Numbered from the stretch's first letter, positions 17,086 to 26,326 are shown. The stretch: DNA of 64,000 bases from Parasegetibacter sp. NRK P23 (GCF_023721715.1 NZ_JAMDLG010000017.1:186001-250000), one strand, 5' to 3'. The notes: generated by a model not told the origin, from the sequence alone. Made by a program: numbers and translations.

Positions 17086-20000
17086 TTACAAACCGGCTTT
17101 CAATGAAAACGTAAACTGCTTTTGAATGGGCTGCGCCACCCCTCCGGTGTTAAAAAATTCAGGATCCTGCCCTTCCAGTTTTTTATCCGCGTAAATCAAC
17201 CAGGGGTTGATGGCGGCCACGGTGAAGGAAAGCGACTTTCCAAAGCCAAGCCGCTCCAGTTTTTTCTGAGGAACCGCGTAGGATAAGGAAACGGACTTCA
17301 GGCGAACGAAGTCGCCCTTAGCCACCCGTTCACTGGAATAATTGTAGTTGTTGTAAGCGTAAGTACCTGCAAGTTGGGCCGCCGTTACCCGATCAATGAT
17401 GGCTGGCACGGCGCCTGGTACTGTGGCTTCGCCCAGGTCAGACCAACGATCAAGTAACTCTCTCGGCATCGCGTCGTAATCGGTATACCCGTTCCTGAAA
17501 GAGGGATACAACCTGATAAAGTTCCCTGCCTGGTAAGTAAGGAATACATTAAGTGAAAATCCTTTGTAGTTGAATGTGTTGTTGAACCCTCCAGTAAATT
17601 TGGGGTCCACTTGTCCGTGGTAAACCAGGAAACTGTCGTTGGCGTTGGCCTGAAGGTAAACGGCTTGTCCCTGCCCACCGTTTTCATCCGTAAATACGGG
17701 TGTTCCGTTTTCACGCACCAGCTTGATGTAATCGATCGAAAACAATCCGTTTACGGGATATCCTTCCAGGTTTCCCCCTTCAGGTTTCACGAGGTCAAAA
17801 ATCAACGGATCATTTTTGATGTTGGTGATTTCGGTGGTGCTGTATCCGAAGGTGAGGGTTGATCTCCAGGAGAAGTTTTTGGTTTTCAATACCTGTCCAC
17901 CCAGCACAACATCCACACCGTTTGCTTTCATGTCCGCATAGTTGGCGAGTTTAATGGCTTCACCGCCGATGCCGCTTGTTTTGAACGCGCCGATCAGGTC
18001 GAAGCTCTTCCTGAACCAGGGTTCAGCGGTAAGTGTGAGCCTGTTGTTGAACATGCCCAGGTCCACACCGAGACTCAACTGGTGGTTTTTCTCCCAGGTG
18101 AGTTCTGAGTTTTCGAGGAAGATCAGTTGGATAACATTTTCCCGTTCTGTAGTATAAGGCCTGTTGGAACTCACGGTGCGGAGTACCATATTCGAGTTGG
18201 TGGCGGGCCCCATGGAGGCGGTGAGTCCGTAGCTGCCGCGCAGTTTCAGGTAATCGAACATGGTAAGGTTGCTGAAAAATTCTTCTTCATCCACGTTCCA
18301 CGCGGCGCTCACGGTTCCGGTAGGCAGCCAGCGCGACTGACGGGCCGCACCGAGCTGGTTGGAACCATCGTACCGGCCCACGAGTGAAACACTGTACCTT
18401 CTGTCGTACATATAATCCACGTTTCCGTAAAAACCTACAAAGCGGTCGAAGGTCTTCGACATTTCATAGTAAGGAAAACTGGCTTCGATGGTTTGTTTTA
18501 ATATTCTGGGATCAGTAAATGGTATGCCCCCATTTTCATACTGATAGCCGTAACCGGTATTGGAGAAGTTCTGCCTGTCGGCAAGACGCACCTGCTGGCC
18601 CGCCAGCGCGGTAACCGCGTGCACGCCATTGAAGGTCTGGTTGTAGGAAACGGTGTTTCTGATGTCGAAACTCAGGAGTTGGTTTTCCGTCCTGTTGTAG
18701 AACCCGCCATAAGGCAGAACGATTTCCGGTTGCGCTTCGGGATCATCGGGATCGCGGTACAGGAACTTATTGTTTTCCTGTATGGTGGAGGTGCCAGCCG
18801 CGCGGTAAGCGTTGGCCATATTGGCGCGTTCCGTAATCTCATGCTCCCTGGTGGAACGCACATAGCGCATGGATCCGATAAAATCATATTTGAGGTGCCG
18901 GTTAAGTTTGTAGGAGAGATCGCCCTGGAGTTTCAGGTCGATCAGGTTGATCAGCATCCTGTTTTCTTCCAGCTCCTCCAAAATATTGAATGGCGCGAAG
19001 TTTCTTCTGAAGTACTCCCTGTTGCCGTTCTCATCATAAGCAGTGATGGCGCGGCTTGAATTGAGGGCGAAACTGAACGGATTGATGTCAAAATCACGGT
19101 CGAAGGAACCTGAAACCGGGTTTGAGGTACGGGAAAGTGATCCCGGCGCCCTTTGCTGCCTGTAAGATGCCGTTGTGAGGAACCCGCCACTCAGGTTTTT
19201 GGAGAAATTGTAATTGTTTCTGAAATTCAGCGTGTAACGTTTTACGTTATCCGCCAGCGTCCATCCGTTGTCGTTATAAAAACTGGTAGAGAAGAAAGAT
19301 TGTGATTTTTCGGAGCCGGAAGAGATGCTGATGGCATGTTCCTGGATAAAGGAATTCCGGAAAAGCAGGTCGTACCAATCGGTATTGGCGCGTGCATAAC
19401 GCAACAGGAACGCCTTCCTTGCTTCCGGTGTATTGGCCAGGCCGAAATTACCATTGGGGTCGGCATTTACCAGGTCGAACATTTTCCCGTATACGCCGTA
19501 ATTCGCCTGGCTTAGCAAGCTGGGCGTGAGCAACCCTTTTCTTTCCAGTTCTCCCCATACAGACATCTGTTCTGCGGAGTTCATGATGTTGTAGTCGCCG
19601 TAAACCGGTTTTAACTGCATGCTGTAATTGCCGGTATAGTTCACGTTCAGCTTACCGGCCTTCCCTTTTTTGGTGGTGATCACCACTACCCCGTTCATGG
19701 CCCTTGCGCCATACAGCGCGGTGGCTGCGGCATCTTTAAGGATGTCAAAGGTTTCGATGTCGTTCACGTTAATCCCCGCGACGGAGGAACCCAGCAAAGT
19801 GGTAGGGTCTCCACTGGAAAGCTGATCATTGGAGATGTTCACCAGGTCTTCCAGCACCACGCCATCCACCACCCACAGGGGTTTATTTTCACCATTGATG
19901 GAAGTGGCCCCACGGATGCGGAGTTTGGGTGCGCTGCCAAATGTTCCGGAAACATTCTGAACGGAAACCCCGGCTGCGCGTCCTTCCAGCATACGGCTCA

Positions 20001-20469
20001 CGTCGGCTACCCCCTCCAGCTTCATTTCATCCATCTTCAGTTTTACCGATGATCCGGTGAACTTTTTCTTATCCACGTTCTGAAAACCCGTCACGATAAC
20101 TTCAGAAAGCGCTTTCTCCGATTCGTTCATTAGGGTAACGGCCAGAAACTTCTGACTCCGGTACACCAGCACTTCACGGGCTTTTCCGATGTAAGAGAAG
20201 GCGATACTGTCGCCGGGACTCGCGCTGATGGAAAAATCCCCCGCAGCGCTGGTGAACACACCTTTTCCCGTTACCAGGTTCTGCACGCTTACCTGCGCGA
20301 GTGGTGCGTTTTCTTCCGCGCCAGTTACACGCCCCTTCAGGTTTCCTGCCGTATCAATTGTTTGAAAAGGCGTGGCATGTGCAGTTTCCGCAAGGCTGGC
20401 AAGCAGCATGAATGATAAGCACCTAACCACCAGCGATCGTTTCCATCGCCCGGCCCTGTTGTTCCTCAT
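17086..20469 (-). CDS. SusC/RagA-family TonB-dependent outer-membrane transporter (locus 1)
   Basis: 1127 residues. A signal peptide is followed by a carboxypeptidase-regulatory-like domain (LKGRVTGAEENAPLAQVSV, about 44-120), the SusC signature before the plug (SEVIVTGFQNVDKKKFTGS), the plug domain (VSRMLEGRAAGVSV ... RIRGATSINGENKPLWVVDGV, DILKDAAATALYGARAMNGVV) and a long beta-barrel ending FTFSLKAGL. It imports a large nutrient with SusD. The collagen-like lipoprotein gene ends 90 bases upstream on the same strand. Confidence 0.95.
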   Translation of the reverse strand: MRNNRAGRWKRSLVVRCLSFMLLASLAETAHATPFQTIDTAGNLKGRVTGAEENAPLAQVSVQNLVTGKGVFTSAAGDFSISASPGDSIAFSYIGKAREVLVYRSQKFLAVTLMNESEKALSEVIVTGFQNVDKKKFTGSSVKLKMDEMKLEGVADVSRMLEGRAAGVSVQNVSGTFGSAPKLRIRGATSINGENKPLWVVDGVVLEDLVNISNDQLSSGDPTTLLGSSVAGINVNDIETFDILKDAAATALYGARAMNGVVVITTKKGKAGKLNVNYTGNYSMQLKPVYGDYNIMNSAEQMSVWGELERKGLLTPSLLSQANYGVYGKMFDLVNADPNGNFGLANTPEARKAFLLRYARANTDWYDLLFRNSFIQEHAISISSGSEKSQSFFSTSFYNDNGWTLADNVKRYTLNFRNNYNFSKNLSGGFLTTASYRQQRAPGSLSRTSNPVSGSFDRDFDINPFSFALNSSRAITAYDENGNREYFRRNFAPFNILEELEENRMLINLIDLKLQGDLSYKLNRHLKYDFIGSMRYVRSTREHEITERANMANAYRAAGTSTIQENNKFLYRDPDDPEAQPEIVLPYGGFYNRTENQLLSFDIRNTVSYNQTFNGVHAVTALAGQQVRLADRQNFSNTGYGYQYENGGIPFTDPRILKQTIEASFPYYEMSKTFDRFVGFYGNVDYMYDRRYSVSLVGRYDGSNQLGAARQSRWLPTGTVSAAWNVDEEEFFSNLTMFDYLKLRGSYGLTASMGPATNSNMVLRTVSSNRPYTTERENVIQLIFLENSELTWEKNHQLSLGVDLGMFNNRLTLTAEPWFRKSFDLIGAFKTSGIGGEAIKLANYADMKANGVDVVLGGQVLKTKNFSWRSTLTFGYSTTEITNIKNDPLIFDLVKPEGGNLEGYPVNGLFSIDYIKLVRENGTPVFTDENGGQGQAVYLQANANDSFLVYHGQVDPKFTGGFNNTFNYKGFSLNVFLTYQAGNFIRLYPSFRNGYTDYDAMPRELLDRWSDLGEATVPGAVPAIIDRVTAAQLAGTYAYNNYNYSSERVAKGDFVRLKSVSLSYAVPQKKLERLGFGKSLSFTVAAINPWLIYADKKLEGQDPEFFNTGGVAQPIQKQFTFSLKAGL

Positions 20470-20559
20470 AAGAATATAGTTTGATTAAACAAACGAGCAG
20501 GAGCGCCGGGATACTTCCCGCACTCCTGCCGTAAATATGAAATAAATGTTGATCTAAAA

Positions 20560-21162
20560 TTAGTCTTTCAACCCCAGGTAAGCCTTTACCTGCTTGTAGT
20601 CGTTCCAGTCGATGGACTTTCCTTCGGCTGTACGTGCCTGTGTGCCGCCGGGAATAAGTACGTAGCGGTATTGAGCGACTCCGCCAGAACTATTAATGAG
20701 TGGGCCATAATTGGAGGCCAGCACAATTTCACCCGTGGAGAAGTAGGCATCCACCTGGATAGTAGGCGCGGGGTCCGTACCGAAAATATCTTCCAATGTT
20801 TCTTCAGAAAAAAGCAGCAAAGGGGACACTCTTGCAGGGAGCGACACAATAAATGGGTCGTTGGCGTCGCCCAGGTTCCAGTATACTTTTATTTCGCCTT
20901 TGTCCAGAATATCTTTGGTGAGTTTTGGCGCGGCAAGCACGGCTACGAAGTCATCCTCATCATACGTGGCATTCAACCATCCGGAATAAATCACATTGGC
21001 TGTACCAGCAGGACCAGTAGCTCCTGTAGGACCAGCAGGACCAGCGGGCCCTTGTTCACCTTGCTCACCCTGAGGGCCCTGCTCACCATCTTTGGCGCAG
21101 GAGGTAAAAAGCAACGAAACTGAAAATGCCAGGCAGATTAATTTTAGCAGACGGGGTTTCAT
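20560..21162 (-). CDS. Collagen-like Gly-X-Y lipoprotein
   Basis: I start it at 21162 (MKPRLLKLICLAFSVSLLFTSCAKD; lipobox FTSC). Directly after the anchor come nine or so Gly-X-Y triplets (GEQGPQGEQGEQ, GPAGPAGPTGATGPAG), then a globular domain of about 145 residues with no recognised motif. Short collagen-like stalks of this kind occur in Bacteroidota lipoproteins and can make trimeric rods. It is the first gene upstream of SusC/SusD in locus 1, so it may be an extra surface binding protein on a stalk. Function unknown. Confidence 0.8.
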   Translation of the reverse strand: MKPRLLKLICLAFSVSLLFTSCAKDGEQGPQGEQGEQGPAGPAGPTGATGPAGTANVIYSGWLNATYDEDDFVAVLAAPKLTKDILDKGEIKVYWNLGDANDPFIVSLPARVSPLLLFSEETLEDIFGTDPAPTIQVDAYFSTGEIVLASNYGPLINSSGGVAQYRYVLIPGGTQARTAEGKSIDWNDYKQVKAYLGLKD

Positions 21163-21353
21163 GGTTTGATTTTTATGTTTCAATAAAGTTAAAATTTAAT
21201 TGGAACAAAACCATCACCAGAATTTTACTTAAGAAATTTCGTTGAACCGTGCCCGCGTAGCTGATTGAACGCGTTAAACAAGCGGTGTAACTAAGGGTAA
21301 CCGCGTTAAGAAGTATGATGCAATTGCGAGAGATTTTCTTTCACGCATTGCTT

Positions 21354-21410
21354 CCTGCTTCATGCCTCGCAGCCTCGCAGTAGCAAGGACGCCTGCTTCG
21401 TGCCTCGCAG
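21354..21410. repeat. 19-bp direct repeat in the gap between the two uptake loci
   Basis: CCTGCTTCATGCCTCGCAG at 21354-21372 recurs at 21392-21410 with one change, 38 bases apart. A third partial copy (CCTCGCAG) lies between them. The 315-base gap 21163-21477 also holds the leader of the collagen-like gene. I see no other gene or clear terminator in it. Confidence 0.55.
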
Positions 21411-21477
21411 GAACGGTTGAAGTGTTTCTTGTTGAGGATAATTATTTTCCTGGCATGAGCCTATGCAACGGGCATAA

Positions 21478-22911
21478 TCATTTTATTACGATGGTCGCGA
21501 TGCTGTGCGGTAAACTGGTGGAAGGCGCGGCAGTTCCGTTCATCCATACGTGATATGGTATTTCCAGTTCAGTAGTATTCAGTACCACCACAACTATACT
21601 TCCATCGGGATTCCGGAACGCCGTTGTTTGCAGTTGTTCGCGGCTGGATGAACTGATAATGCGCCTTGCGCCGGGTTTCACGAATTTTGAAAAATGCCCG
21701 AGGTAGTAATACGAATTCGTATAAAGCAGCTTCCCGCTTTTTGTGTCGGCGTGGATGGGCGCGAAACAAAAATTCCCTACATGATTGGGACCTCCGCGTT
21801 CATCAAGAAGAATGTTCCAATCGGTCCAGGCGACGGTACCATTGTTGAAATCGTTCACCATGGAGGTGCCGTACCGCTCTCCCAGGCTCCAGTCGGTGAT
21901 GCGTGCCAGGTCGAACTTTTCTATACAGCCTTCGGTGAATACGAGCTTTTTGTCGGGGAAGGATTCGGCCACCTGTTTCAGGTTATTGAACTGCATATTA
22001 CCGCCGGTCCAGGTTTCATACCAGTGGAAGCCGATGCCCCAGATGTAGCGTGCGGCTCCATGATCGGACAATAAGGTGTTCGCGCGTTGGTAGATCAGGT
22101 CGCGGTTGTGGTCCCAGGCGATGAGTTTTTTGTCTTTCATACCCGCTTTCACCAGCGTGGGACCGAGGTATTCCTTTACGAAATCGCGCTCTTCTTCGGC
22201 CGAATAGATACAGGATTCCCAGCGTTGTTTCGCCATGGGTTCGTTCTGCACCGTGAGTCCCCAAACGGGTATCCCTTTCTGTTCGTAGGCATGGATGAAC
22301 TTCACATAATAATCCGCCCATGTTTGCCTGAATTCAGCTTTCAGTTTTCCACCCTGCAACATGCTGTTGTTGGTTTTCATCCATGCGGGCGGGCTCCAGG
22401 GGCTTACATAGAGGTCCAGTTTCCCCGCTACGTTCATTGCTTTTTTAATGAACGGTATCTTGTAGGCTTCATCGTGTTGCACATTAAAACTTTTCAGCGC
22501 AACATCATTGTCGGTTACATAAGTGTAAGATCCGCTGGAGAAATCGCAACTGTTGATGTTCGTTCGCGCCAATGTGTAGCCAATACCTTTTACTGGATCG
22601 AAATAGGCAGTGAGTAATTCCTGTTGTACCTTGGCAGGGAGTTTGGCGAAGGTTTCCGCTGAAGCGTCGGTAAGCGCAGCTCCGATACCGGTGATCTCCT
22701 GGAAATGCCTGTTACCGGACACAAACACACAGGGTTGTGTTTCCAGCGGCTGTGGCATGGGAGTGAATTTCAACGATGCTGTTTGCTGTAACCGCATAGT
22801 TGTATTTTTTGCGGTAGTGAACACCGTTGCCTGTGGTCCCGAATTCTTTTGCTGGGCAAACAATGCCGTTCCGGCCAGTAAGGCTGCGGGTAAAAAAAAG
22901 TTCCTGGTCAT
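21478..22911 (-). CDS. GH30 glycoside hydrolase, secreted
   Basis: The start at 22911 gives a signal peptide (MTRNFFLPAALLAGTALFAQ). About 477 residues. GIGAALTDASAETF, SPWSPPAWMKTNN and LTVQNEPMAKQRW (acid/base about Glu224) with KLVFTEGC (nucleophile about Glu326) are GH30 motifs. The C-terminal beta-sandwich (FVKPGARRI ... SIVVVVLNT) is the usual GH30 side domain. GH30 enzymes here would act as beta-glucosidase or beta-1,6-glucanase; the motifs look closer to the glucosylceramidase-like subfamily. Last gene of locus 2, 16 bases after the other GH30. Confidence 0.9.
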   Translation of the reverse strand: MTRNFFLPAALLAGTALFAQQKNSGPQATVFTTAKNTTMRLQQTASLKFTPMPQPLETQPCVFVSGNRHFQEITGIGAALTDASAETFAKLPAKVQQELLTAYFDPVKGIGYTLARTNINSCDFSSGSYTYVTDNDVALKSFNVQHDEAYKIPFIKKAMNVAGKLDLYVSPWSPPAWMKTNNSMLQGGKLKAEFRQTWADYYVKFIHAYEQKGIPVWGLTVQNEPMAKQRWESCIYSAEEERDFVKEYLGPTLVKAGMKDKKLIAWDHNRDLIYQRANTLLSDHGAARYIWGIGFHWYETWTGGNMQFNNLKQVAESFPDKKLVFTEGCIEKFDLARITDWSLGERYGTSMVNDFNNGTVAWTDWNILLDERGGPNHVGNFCFAPIHADTKSGKLLYTNSYYYLGHFSKFVKPGARRIISSSSREQLQTTAFRNPDGSIVVVVLNTTELEIPYHVWMNGTAAPSTSLPHSIATIVIK

Positions 22912-22927
22912 TGGTTGGTGTTTTCCG

Positions 22928-24400
22928 TTACCACACAAAGGTGCCCACGGCCCCGCTGTCGAGCGTGACGGTAACAATTTTTTCGTTGAATTTTATATTG
23001 AAGGTTTCTGCAGTATTCGCTTTGTTCAGGACAATAAGCACTTTCTTCCCATCAGGATTTTTGAAAGCCACATTCAGCAATGCACCCGCATGATTGGAAG
23101 CGATCCGTACTGAACCCGGACGCACGAATTTGGAAGCGTGTGCGATAATGTAATAGGCCACGTTCCTGCTCACCGTATTCCCTCCAATCGTTAATGCCCC
23201 AAGGCAACTGCTGCAGCCCCCGTTTGTAAAAGGACGGTAATTGGGATCGGCGGCCAGGTTCCATTCCAGCACGTTCCTGCTCCAGTTTCTCGTGGCTCCG
23301 ATGATAAGGTTCTCAATATGCCATTGCAGGTCGTTCCCGAAATTACCGGGCCCGCCCACCCATTGTTCCGTGAAATAAACGGCTTTGTCGGGATGCGCGT
23401 TCCGCACCTGCGTAAGGGCTGAAATAGGACCGCCATACAAATGAAAAGCGGAACCGTCCACATACTGCTTCGCTTCCGGATCATTGAGAATGGCCAACGG
23501 ATAATCCGGGCGATCCGCATTATGGTCGTAAACGATGATTTTAGTGGAAAGCCCTGCATTCCTGAAAGCCGGCCCCAGGTGGTTCTTAATGAAATCGGCC
23601 TGTTCCGAAGCCTGCATCACCATGCTGGGATTGTTCCCGCCATGAAGCGGTTCATTCTGTGGCGTAATGGCATCTATGGTAATGCCTTCGGCCTTCATCG
23701 CCTGAATGTATTTCACGAAGTATTTCGCGTAAGCGGCATAATATTCCGGCTTCAGACTCCCGCCCACAAAAGCGTTGTTCGTTTTCATCCAGGTGGGTGC
23801 GCTCCAGGGTGATCCCAGAATTTTGATGGACGGAAACAACGCGGTGATCTTTTTCAAAATGGGAATCAGATCGGTCCTTTCAGGATCGATACTGAATTTG
23901 GCTTGGTCCACATCGGTTTGCCCTGCGGGCAGATCATTGTAAGTGAAAGGCGCTGCGCTCAGGTCCGATGCGCCAATGCTCACGCGAAGGTAGCTTACGC
24001 CGATATGCGTACTGTCCCAGGCGAAAAGTTCCTTGAGCAGATTATCCTTCTGCGCAGCAGGAAGCGCATTGATCAGCGTGGCACTTCCTCCTGTTAAAGT
24101 ATAACCGAAGCCATCAATGGATTGAAACTGCTGCGTGGTATCCACCTCAATGGTAGCGTTACTATTGGAAGCATTGGCAAACAATAAAGCCTGGTTCTGC
24201 TTTGCGAACAGCACCGACTGATCTTTTTTAGTAAGATAAAACGCCACATCTGACCGAACGGGTACCGGAGGTGGATTGGGTGTTGGCGTTGTGCCACCCG
24301 TAGCACCTGTTTTTTTGCTGCAACCGCCCGAACAGGCCGCCGACAGTGCAAAAGCGACGCACAGTGACGCTATAAGGTATAAAGAAGGTTTCCGCTGCAT
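22928..24400 (-). CDS. GH30 beta-glucanase lipoprotein (beta-1,6-glucanase-like)
   Basis: 490 residues with lipobox LSAAC followed by a Pro/Thr-rich linker. GFGYTLTGGSATLI, GSPWSAPTWMKTNN, ITPQNEPLHGGNNPSM (acid/base about Glu247) and VYFTEQWVGG (nucleophile about Glu345) resemble the bacterial/fungal endo-beta-1,6-glucanase subfamily of GH30; subfamily assignment is inference. A surface anchor is expected. It lies 9 bases after the GH16 gene, so the two enzymes are made together, which fits attack on beta-1,3/1,6-glucan. Confidence 0.88.
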   Translation of the reverse strand: MQRKPSLYLIASLCVAFALSAACSGGCSKKTGATGGTTPTPNPPPVPVRSDVAFYLTKKDQSVLFAKQNQALLFANASNSNATIEVDTTQQFQSIDGFGYTLTGGSATLINALPAAQKDNLLKELFAWDSTHIGVSYLRVSIGASDLSAAPFTYNDLPAGQTDVDQAKFSIDPERTDLIPILKKITALFPSIKILGSPWSAPTWMKTNNAFVGGSLKPEYYAAYAKYFVKYIQAMKAEGITIDAITPQNEPLHGGNNPSMVMQASEQADFIKNHLGPAFRNAGLSTKIIVYDHNADRPDYPLAILNDPEAKQYVDGSAFHLYGGPISALTQVRNAHPDKAVYFTEQWVGGPGNFGNDLQWHIENLIIGATRNWSRNVLEWNLAADPNYRPFTNGGCSSCLGALTIGGNTVSRNVAYYIIAHASKFVRPGSVRIASNHAGALLNVAFKNPDGKKVLIVLNKANTAETFNIKFNEKIVTVTLDSGAVGTFVW

Positions 24401-24409
24401 GTGTAAGTT

Positions 24410-25255
24410 TTATTTGTCGATCATTTTGTAAACACGTACATAATCCACTTCCATGTTCACGGGCAATACGCTGGGGTCTATCCCCTGTGCACCGCCCCAA
24501 TCGCCACCGAAAGCGATGTTCAGCAGCAGGTGGAATTTCTGGTCGAAGGGCCAGGTGGCGTGTCCTTTGCCTTCGTTCACGTGTTGAAACAGGAACTGGT
24601 TGTCGATGTATCCGCGCACGGCATAAGGCGTCCAGTCCACACGGTACACATGAAAATCAGTGGTGGCGGTTTCCACCATACGGGAGGCAGACTTCTGGGT
24701 ATTGATCTTAAAATTGTATGCTTCGGTGTGGGTACTGATGTGCACTTTGTGAAGGTCATAGCCCACATGCTCCATGATGTCTATTTCCCCGGATTTGGGC
24801 CATCCGCCGTAAACATAATCGGTGGGCAGCATCCAGATGGCGGGCCAGGTTCCTTTGCCCGCGGGCAGTTTGGCCTTTATTTCAAAACGGCCGTAGAGGA
24901 AATCTCCTTTTTTGCGGGTCACCAGACGGGCGGAGGTATATTCTCTGCCGCCCATGACTTCTTTACGTGCCGTGATGGTGAGTTTCCCATCGGCTACCTT
25001 CGCGTTGTTGATGGTATTGGTGTAATACTGCAGTTCATTGTTTCCCCACCCCGAGCCGCCTATATCATAGTCCCATTTTGTGGCATCGGGCAGACCGGTA
25101 TAATCGAATTCATCGGACCAGGAGGGATTGGCCTCAAATGTCCAGCCTTTATCAACGGGAGCGCCGCCGATGATGGTAACGCCCTGGGTTACTTTGCTTT
25201 TGCTGGAGCAACCGGCGAGGAGGAGGAAGATGGTGGCGTGGAGGAGGTGTTTCAT
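24410..25255 (-). CDS. GH16 beta-glucanase lipoprotein (laminarinase-like)
   Basis: I start it at 25255 (MKHLLHATIFLLLAGCSSKSK; lipobox LAGC). About 281 residues, one GH16 jelly-roll. The catalytic motif GEIDIMEHVG (about residues 152-161) carries the nucleophile and acid/base glutamates of the ExDxxE signature. WSDEFDYTGLPDATKWDYD and the FHVYRVDWTPYAVRGYID block are those of bacterial endo-beta-1,3-glucanases. It should cleave internal beta-1,3-glucosyl bonds at the cell surface. Separated from the upstream binding-protein gene by 198 bases with two stem-loops. Confidence 0.92.
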   Translation of the reverse strand: MKHLLHATIFLLLAGCSSKSKVTQGVTIIGGAPVDKGWTFEANPSWSDEFDYTGLPDATKWDYDIGGSGWGNNELQYYTNTINNAKVADGKLTITARKEVMGGREYTSARLVTRKKGDFLYGRFEIKAKLPAGKGTWPAIWMLPTDYVYGGWPKSGEIDIMEHVGYDLHKVHISTHTEAYNFKINTQKSASRMVETATTDFHVYRVDWTPYAVRGYIDNQFLFQHVNEGKGHATWPFDQKFHLLLNIAFGGDWGGAQGIDPSVLPVNMEVDYVRVYKMIDK

Positions 25256-25280
25256 TTTGTTTGTTTTTTTCACGCTGCCT

Positions 25281-25381
25281 CACGTTGCGTCGTGGCGTCG
25301 TAGCGTGAGATTTTATATTTACAGAAAGCGGATATTTTTTCTCGCAACGACGCAACGACGCAACGCCACGACACAACGTTG
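25281..25381. repeat. Large imperfect hairpin from the same GCGTCGT repeat family
   Basis: The left arm 25281-25310 and right arm 25340-25381 are inverted repeats made of GTCGTGGC/GTCGTTGC units; the right arm has one or two extra units. It shares the GCGTCGTAGCG core (25295-25305) with the hairpin at 13091-13153. It lies inside the locus 2 operon, between the surface-protein genes and the enzyme genes. Confidence 0.7.
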
Positions 25382-25397
25382 TCGGTTGAGGTGCAAG

Positions 25398-25445
25398 GGA
25401 TCGGTGCATTTGGGGAGGCTTTACACCTGTTCAATGCGCCGATCC
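25398..25445 (-). terminator. Stem-loop after the surface-protein gene
   Basis: Arms 25398-25410 and 25433-25445 (GGATCGG... / ...CCGATCC) pair at 12 of 13 positions around a 22-nt loop. It starts 8 bases after the PKD/CBM lipoprotein stop. There is no strong U-run. It may be a partial terminator or an mRNA-stabilising 3' end within the operon. Confidence 0.5.
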
Positions 25446-25453
25446 TTTGTTGG

Positions 25454-26326
25454 TTACATTCTTCTTAGTTCAACGTTATCGATAGAGATACCGCTGGTTC
25501 CGAGGTTGGCGCCGCCTGTTTTGATGAAGAGGTAAACGGTTCCGCCGGTAGTGAAACTGATTTCTCCGTTCTTGCCTTTCTGTGCGCCTTCGCAGGCGAG
25601 TGTGGCGAGGTTTCCGTTGAAAACAGTATTGCCGCAACCTGCCCAGGTATTCAGGGCGAATTTGTTGCCGCCGGAGCTGTAGTCCGCTCCGGGAACGGGT
25701 GCGGTGGTTCCGAAATACACTTCGAACCAAACATCGGTGGCACCGCTTCCGGAAACGATCATGCCGAATTTATACTTCTGGTTCGCTACCACCTGGATGG
25801 GCTGGTAAATGGCTGCGTGGCCCCAACCGCCACCGGTAGCAGTCATCTTTCCGTTCGCCATGGCAAAGTCCACACCGGCAGTGATGATGGACTTGGTCCA
25901 TTTGCTTTCATCACCGGCATTGAATTTTCCGCCCATAACAAGGTTACCAGCTACAGGGTCGGAAGTGGCCACGTTGAGGGAAGCGGGTGCGGCATCATAG
26001 TAGGTGCCCCCCTTCCCCATCGCCTGCATTTTCAGGTTGTAAGTCCCGGCATCCGGGTAAAAAACGGTATCGCTTGTTTTCCCGCTTACGAAACCTGCGC
26101 CATTGTCGATATCCCAACGCTGGGTGATGGAACCAGCGGTGGTGTTGCGGATCACATAGGTATTTGTTTTGCCCTGCACGGGGGTGACACTGAAAGTTGG
26201 TGTAAGCGCTTCTTCCAGACCGTGATCGTCAATAGCCATTTCAGGCGTGCAGGAGGTGAGTGCAAGGGTTACCGCGGAAATGGACAATGCCGCGAACATA
26301 TATTGGTGAAGGAATGTACGTTTCAT
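25454..26326 (-). CDS. PKD-domain surface glycan-binding lipoprotein
   Basis: 290 residues with lipobox LALTSC. Residues about 40-120 form a PKD-like domain (ITQRWDIDNGAGFVSGKTSD ... GTYNLKMQA). The C-terminal 160 residues form a carbohydrate-binding-like beta-sandwich (NLVMGGKFNAGDESKWT, GGTVYLFIKTGG, ISIDNVELRR). Position right after SusD (30 bases) matches the SusE/SusF-type surface glycan-binding proteins of glucan loci. No catalytic residues seen. I infer it holds beta-glucan at the surface. Confidence 0.78.
   Translation of the reverse strand: MKRTFLHQYMFAALSISAVTLALTSCTPEMAIDDHGLEEALTPTFSVTPVQGKTNTYVIRNTTAGSITQRWDIDNGAGFVSGKTSDTVFYPDAGTYNLKMQAMGKGGTYYDAAPASLNVATSDPVAGNLVMGGKFNAGDESKWTKSIITAGVDFAMANGKMTATGGGWGHAAIYQPIQVVANQKYKFGMIVSGSGATDVWFEVYFGTTAPVPGADYSSGGNKFALNTWAGCGNTVFNGNLATLACEGAQKGKNGEISFTTGGTVYLFIKTGGANLGTSGISIDNVELRRM

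Noticed and set aside
21000-21085. Short tandem DNA repeats that might suggest a CRISPR or minisatellite
   Set aside because: They encode in-frame Gly-X-Y triplets of the collagen-like lipoprotein; there are no spacers.
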